Below, piece by piece: positions 1-10,898 of a DNA stretch of 64,000 nucleotides. A program made the position numbers and the translations under genes. Location: assembly GCA_002189035.1 (NCBI GenBank), contig CM007990.1:124001-188000 (forward strand). Direction: 5' to 3'. Under the pieces are notes generated by a model. The model had not been told where the DNA came from, did no database searches, and saw nothing but the letters and a program-made list of their open reading frames with translations. Position 1 is the first letter of the stretch, and every line of letters starts with the position of its first letter. The stretch comes from Utricularia gibba (lineage: Eukaryota; Streptophyta; Magnoliopsida; Lamiales; Lentibulariaceae).

Positions 1-1049
1 GAGAAGTTGATGAAAGCAACGCAGTTGGTTGTCTGTTATATAAGCAAGGGAAAAGCAACAAGTGGAAAAACCAAAACACTGGATTTGTATCATTATTTGT
101 CATCATTAGACACAAGTGACTCAACAAACTGCATCTCAAACCACTAACGTCGGCCTCAGTCCAGCCTGCCGGCTTCATCTCGCCCTTCCTAACTCACTCG
201 AACATTCAAAGTTGAAAAATTTGGAAGTCGACATTAAAAAAATAAGCAGCGCGTAGTCGCCTCGTGCTTTGCTTGACAGCTGACCCTCCCATTCACATCA
301 AAGCAGGGTTTCCTCGGGTTTACACTTAAGTCGACATGGTCAAATTACGCAACTTTATAAGTCCAAGGCATCCAATGCCCACCCTTGAGCACCTTGCCTG
401 CTCTGTATGAGCCATGACACCATTTTGCAGGTTGGGGTAATATGAATATGCGAGTGCTGATACTATTCTGATGGCTTGCCTTTTTTATCCCATCTCCAAC
501 AGATAAATATGCACCTTGACACGGACGTGATGTCAAGACAAACAGATCATCCATACAACATGTATTGAAGGGTAATCCATCCCATCGGTCCTCCTCCCTC
601 TACCTTGAAAACGGAAAACCCATTCTGTGTGTGTTCATTTATAGCCAATCAACACAAGTATCTTGTTCAGACGCCCACGTGTTTAACCCATAAATAATTG
701 GATAGGATGTGAGTGACTTAAGCATCTATACTATCTAATCAAAGAAAAATTAACAAAGGAAGGAACCCACGTGTTGGTATAAATTTCCAAGTTCGTAGTC
801 CGCCAAACCCACCTCACCTAAACTGGAGAATCTCCAATTCACATCTGGGTTGACAATAAAGACATCATATTCTACTCGTCTGATGAACTTCCAACGCATT
901 ACAGGGAGCCAACGCTCTCCTCCAATTGCCGGTCGTATCGCAAACGCAAACAGCCGATGCAAGGATGCTTGATAACTGATGCAGAGGCGTTCGAAAAAGG
1001 AAACGGAAAAAACATTTATTTATAATCTAGACATACATCAGGTAGCGGC
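1..1049. other. left edge, no supported gene
   Basis: No gene is supported here. Two short minus-strand reading frames (345-554 and 750-962) are open. The second runs into a good donor-like AG|GTGAGG, so the 3' part of a gene or a non-coding transcript is possible, but neither translation is recognisable. The sequence next to 1050 probably includes the 3' UTR of the GDSL gene. Confidence 0.4.
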
Positions 1050-2474
1050 TCAAACTCTAAAGAAGTGCTCGACATCTGTCTGGACAAGTGAGAAGACGGT
1101 CCTCCAACCAGCCTCCGTGGGATGGCTCGAATCCCAGAAGAAAGCCCTGCTCCGATCCGGGCACAACGTGTAATACACTGTTCCATTTGCAGCAGCGGTG
1201 GCGCACGAATGCCCATTTCCCGTTCCTTCACAGCATGGCGTCAACGGAGTCTGGAAGCTCACATCCCCTGCAAGCGCAATCAAAAGTTAATTTCCATTTG
1301 ATAATTGAGTGGTGAAATTTAATCGTTACCTTGATAATCCTTCTTGTTGATGATCACGGTCTCAAAAGCCTTGTACAAGTCAAGGAAAAGGAAGGTGGAA
1401 GTACGGTTGTCAAGCTCCTCTACAGCTTGTTGTAGCAAGGCATTGTGATACCCGACTGCCAAATTCTGAATCTCAATGCAGCTTTTGTATCCTGTCACTG
1501 CCGTCATACGGGGGAGACAGCCCAGAGGCTGTAATCCGACTACAACGATTTTCCGAGCTCCGAGGCGGTGGATTCTCTTCAAATTTGACACGAGCTGGTT
1601 CACCACCCCGGGATGAAGTTCCTAATATCCGCAAGAGATCCGCCAGTGGACATATAAGCCGCGTAGTCGTTCCCGGCGCAGGTTACTAGAACAGCCGAAG
1701 TGTCGAGGACATCCCCGGTGTAGAAACTGTTGGTGAGTAGGAGCTGGAAGAAGTCGATCTGAGCAGTCATATTGGGCAATGTTGGGTATGTGTCGAAAAC
1801 GCCGCTGCCACCGAAGGCGAAGTTCATTCCGTTGGTATACTTGTGAGGCACATAGTTTCTCCATATGTAGCCCAGTGGACTCCTTAGTCCCAAGAACTTT
1901 GCTGCAAAATCCAAAAGAAACTCGTACTTAGTACCACCTTAATGCAATAATCAGTTTAATAATTGAAAATATTATCATTATTTAATAATCAGTTCTGTAA
2001 GTAGTTCCGTTCGTTAGGATCCTATCAAACAGGGGAGCGTGGCGGTTGCGAGATATCTGACTGAATTTATTTATTTTTAAAAAATATAGTAAATAAATAA
2101 TGCACCTAAATCTTGGGGTAAAACAACAAAAAGGAGAGATTACCCAAATAATCGGTGAGAATGAGTCCATCGCTGAAGCGGCCGGCCGGCTTCCCTGGGC
2201 GACTGATTCCGTACGGCTCTCGCCACGAGTCGCCAAGCGACTTTCTTACATTTCCGGTGTCCGCGTACGAGTCCCCGAACACGAACAGCTTCCCTGGTTT
2301 GAAGCCCGACGCGGGCGATAAGCCATGAGCCCCCACCATTCCTGGTGAGTGTATGCGATTTAAAAGTCAGTAAAAGTGGAATGAAATGTTCGATCAACAG
2401 CATGAGGAGCACTACTCACCAGCTATGAAGAGAAGGACCAAACTTGACGCAGGCATCGTTACCGGAACAGCCAT
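1050..2474 (-). CDS. GDSL esterase/lipase, one-base frameshift in exon 3
   Basis: Secreted SGNH/GDSL serine esterase of the plant subgroup resembling Arabidopsis At5g03610; the natural substrate is unknown. Exons on the minus strand are 2474-2420 (ATG plus a hydrophobic signal peptide), 2341-2144, 1901-1330 and 1267-1050, all with GT/AG borders in matching phase. Block I reads FGDSYADTGN (Ser nucleophile, GDSY variant), block III AGNDY, and block V DSSHPTEAG carries the catalytic Asp and His. In exon 3 the frame ends at FIPGW-stop around 1603, while VNQLVSNLKRIH continues in the next frame. A run of four G at about 1607-1610 would need a fifth to read FIPGVVNQL. With that base the protein is about 347 aa, normal for the family. 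Either a recent null allele or an assembly error. Confidence 0.87.
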
Positions 2475-2817
2475 GGAGATGACGCACAAGGGAAGGGGGT
2501 CTGTCTCTCTAGTGGTATCTTGAATTTATAATGGGAGCAACGGAGACAGGGGCTCAGCAATTTCATGAATATTAAAAAAAAAGAAAATGGAAAACTCCCG
2601 AGAGATCTGAAGTTTCGGTAACCCCTAGTTACCCATTCTGTGTCGTGATACTGTCAAAGCCTACAATTGGAAGGAGTGAGAATTGGTAACAAAATCGCAA
2701 TCGAATGACTGTTAGTTCACGGTGTACGACGTCGTACTTGATGAAACATCTCTTAGAAAGTTTTAAATTTTGCATTTATTTTATTATAATTAGCTGGCGG
2801 TGATTTAATATTTAAAC
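2475..2817. other. intergenic spacer between divergent promoters
   Basis: This AT-rich spacer upstream of the GDSL start (minus strand) and of the TATA box at 2818 (plus strand) presumably carries promoter sequence for both sides. I see no reading frame of note in it. Confidence 0.4.
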
Positions 2818-2825
2818 TATAAATA
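2818..2825 (+). promoter_or_regulatory. TATA box candidate
   Basis: TATAAATA, 83 bases upstream of an ATG at 2908. The spacing suits a plant promoter with a short 5' UTR. It is supported only by sequence and spacing. Confidence 0.4.
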
Positions 2826-2849
2826 CCCGGTCCGCCCAGAGGGAGGTCT

Positions 2850-4170
2850 CATTTTGTATTTCAATTTTCATACCGGCATCGGGGTTTCCGTCTTCGAATA
2901 AGGCGGCATGACTTCTTATGGTTTATCGCTCCCGGTGCTTGAATCGGAGTCGAGTGTTAGCGGTTCCAGAATGATGTGGAATGGTGAGGTCTGGGGCTCA
3001 AGTGTGTTTTTACGTTGTTTTTTCGTTCAATAGATTACGATCTCTCAGATCTGAATTTGCATAGTTACTATATTCGTGTATTTTACTGGATGGAATCGGG
3101 ATATCAGGACCTAGTATTTTGATCTTGTTTTCGAAATTCCGTCCGAGGTCTTTCACAATGTTTTGAAATGTTCGATCGATTATGATATGTCAGATTCCAA
3201 GTTTAACGAGGTGTTTAGCCGATTGTTGTAGGTTTAATGTTGTTGTTCCGCCTGTTTTTCCGGATTACGTATTTCCTAATCATGATTTTTGTTTTCGAAT
3301 GTGTTGCACAGCATTTGAATGTCTTTTTTACCATTTTCAGGTCCTTGAATTTGAATCTCTGGTGTTGTATGAGAAAGATAGTATTGATTCGTAGAATCCA
3401 ATGTCAGAGAATTCAGCTGCCTATGATGTGCCAGATTTGAAGTTTTATGCGCTCTTATAGCTTATTAGCCAAGGTATAATCCTTGTGGTTCAGTCTCAAA
3501 AAAGTCCTATGGCTTTTCACGGTCCTATTTAGTCTGAATAAGTCGATTGTTTTAGAGTGTTGAAAATATTCTAATCATCATTCTCGTTTTCTGAATGTGT
3601 CGTGCAGCAGTTGGTTGAAGTTCATTTGTGTTGAGATCCTTGAATTGGAGCGACTGGCACTGTATTAGATAGTTTGATGCCTATTTTCCAATACTAAGCC
3701 AGGCAATGCATCTCAGTCCGATGCGTCAGTGGTAAGACCCACAAGCATACACCTGCAAACTATGTCTGCCTTAAAACGGATATCTTTCATATTTAACCTA
3801 TATTGGTTTTAAAAGGTGTGATTAGTAGAGAGCAATTTCATCTGAATATGTTAGCTGAAAATGGCCTTCCATAAGTCCAAAGAAGAGAGTACACTGTTAT
3901 GAATGCCTATTGATGAGATACTCTTTGTCAAACCTGGCTTGATTAAGTGTAGTTTAGGTGAAACAATGCGAGTCATATTGGGTTTTTCTAACTTACATTA
4001 CGCTTTGCCTCATTTCTTGCAATGGACCAAACTTCTTTTTCTCCCCATTTTTATTTCAGTTGTGCTGGAGACGATTAGATCTCCTTGCCTGGTGGGGTGG
4101 AGTGATCTGAAGATGCTGGATATTACTAGATCATTCAAGGTTCATCCTTTTACTATAAAATCATAATCAT
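2850..4170 (+). other. possible transcription unit, unidentified
   Basis: Downstream of the TATA box an ATG at 2908 opens a 41-codon frame (MTSYGLSLPVLESES..., stop at 3033) containing possible donor sites. Further on there is an exon-like block near 4059-4137, after a pyrimidine tract and TTTCAG, reading VLETIRSPCLVGW. The first peptide and the block do not join into a recognisable protein. It may be a non-coding RNA gene, or a coding gene whose remaining exons I could not find. The middle holds a diverged internal duplication, described separately. Confidence 0.25.
3270..3700. repeat. diverged direct duplication, about 295-bp offset
   Basis: The stretch around 3274-3375 (CCTAATCATGATTTTTG..., GAATGTGTTGCACAGCA, CCTTGAATTTGAATC) reappears around 3570-3670 with substitutions (CTAATCATCATTCTCG, GAATGTGTCGTGCAGCA, CCTTGAATTGGAGC). 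A neighbouring block (ATGATATGTCAGATTCCAAG near 3184, ATGATGTGCCAGATTTGAAG near 3422) is also duplicated, with a shorter 240-bp offset. This indicates an old local duplication followed by indels. Confidence 0.6.
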
Positions 4171-4444
4171 GTTGCTGTCTTTCCATTAATTGTTCCGTTT
4201 GATGCACTAGTTCTGCTAGTAATATGTGAGATGAACTTTTAAGTTTCTTTTCTGCTTTTCGCACAATGGGGTGCAGCGGGGATAAGAACTAGTTTTTGTG
4301 CATTCTAGTTTCAAATCAACACAGTGATGTGCCGTAAATTCGGACCCTTTTGGTCTGAGTATAATTTTCCGCCCATAATATTTTCTTAATTGGGCCAATA
4401 TTTTCCTCTTAATATTTTCGTTCGAATTGGATGATGGTCCAGAC

Positions 4445-4562
4445 AGCGTAATATCTTATGTGCCTATTACGCTTAATGTGCCTATTACGCTGTGACACAT
4501 AAGATATTATACCTTATTTTCTTAATGTGACAACTTCCTAAGCGTAATGTGCCTATTACGCT
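4445..4562. repeat. array of short perfect hairpins
   Basis: AGCGTAAT and its reverse complement ATTACGCT flank short loops repeatedly. The last copy, at 4541-4562, is an uninterrupted hairpin: 8-base arms around the loop GTGCCT. A larger version spans 4445-4473, and a further GTGCCTATTACGCT copy lies at 4478-4491. A second inverted pair, TAATATCTTATGTG (4449-4462) and CACATAAGATATTA (from about 4496), overlaps them. The pattern is compatible with a nested miniature inverted-repeat relic. I see no clear target-site duplication. Confidence 0.7.
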
Positions 4563-5780
4563 GAGTATATCAGGACCAATTTGTCGAGTGGCTATTATCA
4601 TTCACGAGCACAACCTGTACGATGGAGAATAGAATCCTTGTCGTGATAATAAAATATAAGGCAAACATAAAATCCAAGCTTCATAAGCCGATGCTTCTTC
4701 TCAACATTAACTTGTCAAAAATATTCGGTAATATCGAAAGTATTATCCCTATTCAGGTACTTTTTCAGATTAGAGCATGCTAAGGCAGCAACACCAATAA
4801 TATTTGCCAATGTCTGGTCAATACTCCATGCAATCAAACAATCCAACAATACTTCATGCATGAAACTCTCACATAATTGATGCACGACGATAATACTAAT
4901 GGATTCAAGTAGTCTGCCTCAATTCCAAGGGAAAGGAATGATAAAAGTTGAGTACCTTCAGAGAGAGATTTTTGATTGAGAGATTATCCACAGAATTAGT
5001 AGTCAAGCCATAAACATAAAACAAACAAACAAATTTTCTTACGAATCCGGAAAATATTCGTGGATTATACGCTTTCACCCTTCAGTTTGGATGTGAGTGT
5101 AGGTTTCACAATATTCTTAGATCCTATACAACAGACGAGCTTAATTTTCATTCTTTAAACTCCGGCTAATTAAACGAGGGCTCCTATTTTTCTATCTCAA
5201 ATCCGCCTGAAATTTCTTGTGCAGTGAAACTCTATAGACTAATACCTTTGTTGATCATAAATCATTTCAAAACAAAATTCATATCCACTAACATAAAAGG
5301 ACAGTATGCATCTGAGAAAAAGAAATCTCAAGAAAGTGAAATTACCAACTTACCAAAAAATTGTCCACAAACAAGAATACGAGACTTCTCTGGATAGGTC
5401 TTGAAAACCGTTCCTGGAAAAGAAAGGAAAAACATGTTCACACCTGATTGCACATGTCGCATCTACGAAGAATAAATCACAAGGAAAATAGCAACATTAC
5501 AAATTAAATTTGTACATCATCATCCGCAAACCAGATCCAGAGATAACAACATGAATAAAACTCGGAATTGCATCTGATAAGGAAAAAAGCGAAATTACTA
5601 ACTAAATTTCTACAGTGTCATTCCATAGAGCATTCTATGAACTATTCCATAAAACATTATAAATCCTTTAAAATCAGATTCACATTCTATGAAAAAAGCG
5701 AATCTACAGACCGATTAACCAGGATCCACCGAGTATAGAAGCGAACGAAATGAGACTGAAGAAAGACGCACAACTCCGAA
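4563..5780. other. AT-rich intergenic DNA with one exon-like block
   Basis: Mostly AT-rich. On the minus strand, positions 5413-5354 form a neat 60-base candidate exon: a pyrimidine-rich tract ending CCAG, then a block open in all three frames (one reads TVFKTYPEKSRILVCGQFFG), then a strong GTAAGT donor. No partner exon or known protein was recognised, so it may be a relic or an exon of a non-coding transcript. Confidence 0.3.
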
Positions 5781-6285
5781 ACACACACGGCGATAACAGA
5801 AACGTACGAAAACCTGGAAATCAGGCAGATCTCGCAAATTTGATTCGTTATTGCCCTAGATCTGCTGGATTCGTTCTTTCGGAACAGGGAGCGATGGAGA
5901 AGAGCGGACTTATTGCGAATCGAAGTACTCCAAATCTCATCTCAATCCGCAAATCCGGAAACCACAAACCACACGATAAAAGAAACGTACACAAATCTGG
6001 AAATCACGGAGATCTCGCGAATATGACTCGTTAGAGCGCCAGATCGGCTGGATTCGTTCTTTCCAAACAGGAAGCGATTGAGAAGGAGCGGGCATCTTGC
6101 GAGCGGAAGAATTTCAAATCTCATCTCAACCAACAGATCTCGATTTCACACATACCACGAGAACAGAAACGCACGAAAATCTCGAAATCGCGCAGATCTC
6201 TCGAATTTGCCTCGTTATCGCGCCGGATTCGTTCTTTCCGAAATGAAGCGATGGAGAAGAAGCGGGAGAATTCGAGAGATCTGCG
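5780..6285. repeat. three tandem copies of a ~184-bp unit
   Basis: Anchor motifs recur with constant spacing: AACGTACG at 5801, AACGTAC at 5984 and AACGCACG at 6168 (183 and 184 bp apart). Each is followed by a CAGATCTC/GAGATCTC block, GGATTCGTTCTTTC and GCGAT(G/T)GAGAAG. The copies are clearly diverged but colinear. The plus-strand frame 5750-6034 and the minus-strand frame 5942-6133 both owe their length to the repeat. It ends immediately before a TATA box, so it could be promoter-proximal or a decayed leader-intron repeat. Confidence 0.8.
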
Positions 6286-6288
6286 TGA

Positions 6289-6296
6289 TATAAATA
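6289..6296 (+). promoter_or_regulatory. TATA box candidate
   Basis: TATAAATA directly downstream of the 184-bp repeats. The nearest recognised plus-strand start is the phosphatase ATG at 6870, about 575 bp away, which is far for a single leader exon. The functional link is therefore uncertain. Confidence 0.25.
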
Positions 6297-6869
6297 GCGA
6301 GGAGTGGTGCTCTTTAAATACATTTTTGTCCTCCCAAGAACGAAAGAAATTAAGGGCAATTTCGTCTTATCCGTTTGGGCCCCACACCCACTCGTCTTTC
6401 AGGTGTTGCACCGCATCATCGAGGTGGCCCTTGTTTCCAAACAGCGGCGATAATACATGTATCGCTTCTTGTAATTATTTGCATCATGTAATTATTTTAA
6501 AATAATTTAAATTTAATTCAGTCGTCGTTTGTCTAAATCATGGTTATTCTATCTTTTGCATGAAAATTAGTCCCATGCGGCCATGTGGATTGTGAGGACG
6601 GACAAGGACGCATGGTTGCGTGCCGTTTATTAATTATAACTAAATAGGGATCAAATTCAATGCAATATTACTGATTGGTAAGTTACTTTATTTGAGTTTC
6701 TGTTGACCACTCGGAAATAGAACACATACCCAAATCATGGTGCGGGATCGGCAAAATTTGTACACTGCCCAATTTTCAATTACCATGTTTTCCGGACCCC
6801 CTTCTTCATTGCCCCTTCCAAGTGCTCCATTTAACGGAGCCACCGCCAACCAAAACCTCAGAATCCCCA

Positions 6870-8408
6870 ATGGGTGCTGCCCTGAAATGCTACCTTCTGT
6901 TGCTTCTGAGTCCGGCTTCTATGTCCTCGGCCGCCGCCTCCGCGTACCGTCGTCCACCACCGCGTCCATCTGCTGCACGCTTTCTCATTGAACAAACCGG
7001 TGCCGCCAATCCCTATGATCCGCAACAGGTGCTCTTTTTTTTCGGAAGAATGGGAGGGCAGTTCTTTTCTATAGTTGCTCCATTTGTTTTTTTTTTAATT
7101 TAAATTTTTAAAATGCAGGTTCACATATCACTGAGTGGGGCGAAGTACATGAGGATTTCATGGATCACTAAGGCTGAAACTCCGGCAGTCGTGTACTATG
7201 GCACATCCCCTGGAGAAAGCTCACTCTCCGCCACCGGAACCACGTCTTCATACAAATACCTTGTATACCAGTCCGGCTGTATCCACAATGTCGTCATCGG
7301 TCCACTGAACCCCGGCACTCAATACTTCTACCGTTGCGGCAGTGCTTCGTCTCGGTCCTTTAACTTCACAATGCCTCCATCCTTGCTTCCGATCAAGTTC
7401 GCTATCGCTGGCGATCTCGGGCAAACCGGCTGGACAGATTCGACTCTAGACCACGTTGCACAGTCAAACTACGATGTATTCCTATTGCCAGGAGACTTGT
7501 CGTACGCTGACATGAACCAGCCACATTGGGACACATTCGGGAACTTGGTGCAATCGCTGGCTTCTTCCCGGCCGTGGATGGTCACTCAGGGTAATCACGA
7601 AATCGAGCGAATCCCGCTTCTTCATTCGAACAAATTCACGGCTTATAACTCAAGGTGGGTGATGCCGTACCAAGAATGCAACTCTTCATCCAATTTGTAC
7701 TACTCGTTCGAGGTTGCGGGTGTTCATGTCATCATGTTGGGGTCCTACGCCGATTTCGAAAACGACTCCGATCAATATTCGTGGCTTCAGGCTGAGCTGA
7801 ACAACGTTAACCGGAGCAAAACACCGTGGGTTTTTGTCTTACTACATGCTCCATGGTACAGTTCCAACAGCGCCCATCAAGGTGAACATGAAAGTGTGGG
7901 GATGAAAGCAGCCATGGAAGATTTGCTTTACAAAGCTCGCGTAGATGCCGTCTTCTCCGGCCATGTTCATGCTTATGAGCGCTTCGTAAGCATATTCTTA
8001 TCCATCTTTTTTCTTTTAATGACATGCCAAGCACATCTCACGTTAAACTTTTCAGGTTCGTGTGTACAAAGACAAAGCCGATGACTTTGCCCCTTTGCAC
8101 ATTACCATCGGAGACGGAGGCAACCGCGAAGGCCTCGACGCAAAGTCTGACCCATCTCCTATTTCAGTCATCACTTCCCGACATGTCCGTACCAGCACAC
8201 GTGCTAACACTTGCAGTTTGAATTTTGGAGCAGGTTCATGGACCCCAAGCCAAATATATCGGCCTTCAGGGAAGCCAGTTTTGGGCACGGACAACTCTTG
8301 GTCCTGAACGAAACCCACGCTCATTGGACATGGCATCGGAACCAAGATGATGTCGCGGTCCCATCGGACGAGTTCTGGCTAGTCAACAGAGCCTTGGCCT
8401 CTGACTGA
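6870..8408 (+). CDS. purple acid phosphatase, first tandem copy
   Basis: Secreted metallophosphoesterase that hydrolyses phosphate esters with a Fe(III)-metal(II) centre; plant members act in phosphate scavenging. Exons are 6870-7028, 7119-7985, 8056-8144 and 8234-8408, about 429 aa. A hydrophobic leader is followed by a fibronectin-like N domain, then all five metal motifs in order: GDLG (~150), GDLSYAD (~177), GNHE (~211), LLHAPWY (~298) and GHVHAYER (~335). The size and C-terminus resemble the Arabidopsis PAP18/20/21/22 group. The third donor is a weak AA|GTCTGA, chosen because it alone joins GNREGLDAK to [13 protein letters not shown] in frame. Compared with its neighbour it lacks one intron in the catalytic domain. 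Confidence 0.92.
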
Positions 8409-8643
8409 TCAAATTCAAAAATATCAAGGAAATAGAATATTTCCCGCTCCATTGGCCTCATAGTAATAGGCATTAGCATCATCTAGCGTAACTGATGATG
8501 CCATTTCTTTAGGTATCACCTTCACATGTTGCGCCCGGGCGGAAAAGAAAACCACAAACTATATGCGAATCTTCAATAGTGCAAATTAATGAGCAATTAG
8601 GGAATGAGAAGAAGGGTTTGAACTTGGCATCCACTTGCATGTC

Positions 8644-8651
8644 TATAAATA
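8644..8651 (+). promoter_or_regulatory. TATA box of the second phosphatase
   Basis: TATAAATA lies 39 bp upstream of the ATG at 8683. Another in-frame ATG at 8653 sits only two bases past the box, upstream of any plausible transcription start, so 8683 is the better initiator. Confidence 0.6.
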
Positions 8652-8682
8652 AATGCATCTTCTCCAGTACAAACCAATCATC

Positions 8683-10302
8683 ATGGCTACTGGGAAATAC
8701 TTTCTTCTCTTGGCCGTGGGCATCTTAACTGCTTCCATCCACGCTGATGCCGGAGAATATGTTAGGCCGCCGGTGGGTCCATCGCTAGCTCCGGGGCTAC
8801 TTGAACAACTCGGGGCCATTGATCCCAACGAACCACAACAGGTACGGAAACTAGCAATCCGGGAGATTTCACTTTCCATGCAGCTATTCGCTAGTGATAT
8901 TTTCTATTTATTGCCCTGATGAAATGCAGGTGCACATATCATTGAGTGGGGTGGACAACATGAGAATATCATGGATTACGACTAACCCAACTCCGGCCAT
9001 CGTGTACTACGGCACCTCAGCCGGAAATTACTCTCTTTCCGCCAGCGGAACCTCAGGTTCATACACCTACGGCTCCTACACCTCCGGCCAAATCTACAAC
9101 GTGGTCATCGGCCCGCTCGACCCCGGCACCCAGTACTTCTACAGCTGCGGCAGCCCGTCGTCTTTAGTGTTAAATTTCACCACGCCACCGTCTTCTTTTC
9201 CGATCAATATCGCAATCGTCGGCGACCTGGGACAGACTTCTTGGACGCAATCAACGTTGAATCATATCGCACAATGGAACTACGATGTATACTTGTTGCC
9301 CGGAGACTTGTCCTACGCAGATACGAACCAGCCATTATGGGACACGTACGGTAACTTGGTGCAGCAGCTAGCTACGTCCCGGGCCTGGATGATGACGGAG
9401 GGAAACCATGAAATAGAACAAAAGTCGTCCCATCCCCAGCAATTCACTGCATACAATGCTAGGTATGTTTAAAGACGTTCAAAGCGTATTCTTATTCTTT
9501 TAATAAACAATTTTTCATTTTGGTAAAAGGTGGGTGATGCCATACACGGAGAGTGGCTCAACGTCAAACTTGTACTACTCATTCGACGTCGCCGGCGTTC
9601 ATATCATCATGTTGGGCTCCTACACCGCTTTCGAATCGACCTCCGTCCAATACTCGTGGCTTCAGGATGACTTGGCAGCGATTGATCGGAGCCGAACGCC
9701 GTGGGTCTTCGCTTTGGTGCATGCTCCGTGGTACAATTCCAATACGGCACATCAAGGAGAGTATGCTTCCACTGGGATGAAGGCCGCCATGGAAGAGATG
9801 CTGTACAATGCCCGCGTGGATGCCATCTTTGCCGGCCATGTCCATGCTTATGAACGCTTTGTAAGTCCTTGTTACACTAATACCAGAGGAGTTTATGCCC
9901 CAAGCCATTCTTTAATCACCATGTTCAGTAGGGACTGACCCCAAGTTAAATCTTGCATTCTCAGGTTCGAGTGTACAATAACAGCGCTGACTATTGCGGC
10001 CCCGTGTACATAACCATTGGAGATGGAGGAAACCGGGAGGGGCTTGCTACCACGTAAAGCTCCTGTTTCTATTCCCTTAATATTGGCTGCTCTTTGTATT
10101 AATATAGTTTTGTGACAGGTACATTAATCCACAACCAAGCATATCTGCATTCAGAGAAGCCAGTTTCGGGCACGGGGAGCTTTTGGTGATGAATGAGACT
10201 CACGCACAGTGGACATGGCACCGGAATGATGACACTGAGGCCGTCGTTGCTGACTCCGTCTGGCTGACGAGCCTCGTCTCCGCCGGCGGAGGCTGCTCTT
10301 GA
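8683..10302 (+). CDS. purple acid phosphatase, second tandem copy
   Basis: Close paralogue of the gene just upstream, same strand, 274 bp between coding regions. Exons are 8683-8841, 8930-9462, 9530-9860, 9965-10053 and 10119-10302, about 431 aa. A signal peptide ([15 protein letters not shown]...) precedes GDLG, GDLSYAD, GNHE, LVHAPWY and GHVHAYER, so the metal-binding set is complete. Exons 1 and 4 have exactly the same lengths (159 and 89 nt) as the matching exons of copy one. The intron after YNAR (9463-9529) is absent from copy one, where YNSRWVMPY is continuous. The short intergenic distance suggests its promoter lies within the 274-bp spacer. Confidence 0.93.
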
Positions 10303-10435
10303 AAGTTTAAGGTTAGGAGGTAGTAGGGAATGATGATGCATAACCATGGAGATAAACAGCGAGAATAGTAGCAAGGAAAGAGAGATCATGTTTAGTGGTC
10401 TTTATCCTCGCTGCCCATGACATTTCACTTGAGAT

Positions 10436-10460
10436 GAATAATAATAATAATAATAATAAT
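10436..10460. repeat. (AAT)n microsatellite
   Basis: About eight ATA/AAT units just downstream of the second phosphatase. Confidence 0.9.
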
Positions 10461-10898
10461 TCTATTTAACCAAGTTGGCAAATAGCCTAAACATAATAAT
10501 TAATACTTAATAGTGAGATCACTCACTATCCAAAACGCAATACACCTTGCTAATTACAGGATAACAAAAAATGCCACAAAATATTTATTTTCGAAAAGGT
10601 TTAATTTATTTAACTTTTTTCCAAAAAAAAAAAATTAAATTTATCGTATTTTATAACAAAAGAAGTTTCTCGATCGTTTTTCTTGATCCAGCTTCTTAAC
10701 CAGAACCGCCGACACCTATCGCACCTGTTAGTAGCCCAGTAATTCCAGTTATGCCGGCCCAATAGCCGCTACTCAGCCCCATTGCTCAGATCCTCTCGCT
10801 GCTGTGCAACTGCGTGCTCCAGGTTCTGCCTCTGATCACGAATGGAACTGGTTCCACGAAGATAACCAGACTCTTCATAATCCATTATTCCAGCCTTC
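10461..10898. other. intergenic, AT-rich
   Basis: AT-rich spacer between the phosphatase and the kinase gene, with A runs near 10621-10634. The part after about 10700 is more balanced in composition and probably includes the 5' UTR of the kinase gene. No other feature is visible. Confidence 0.4.
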
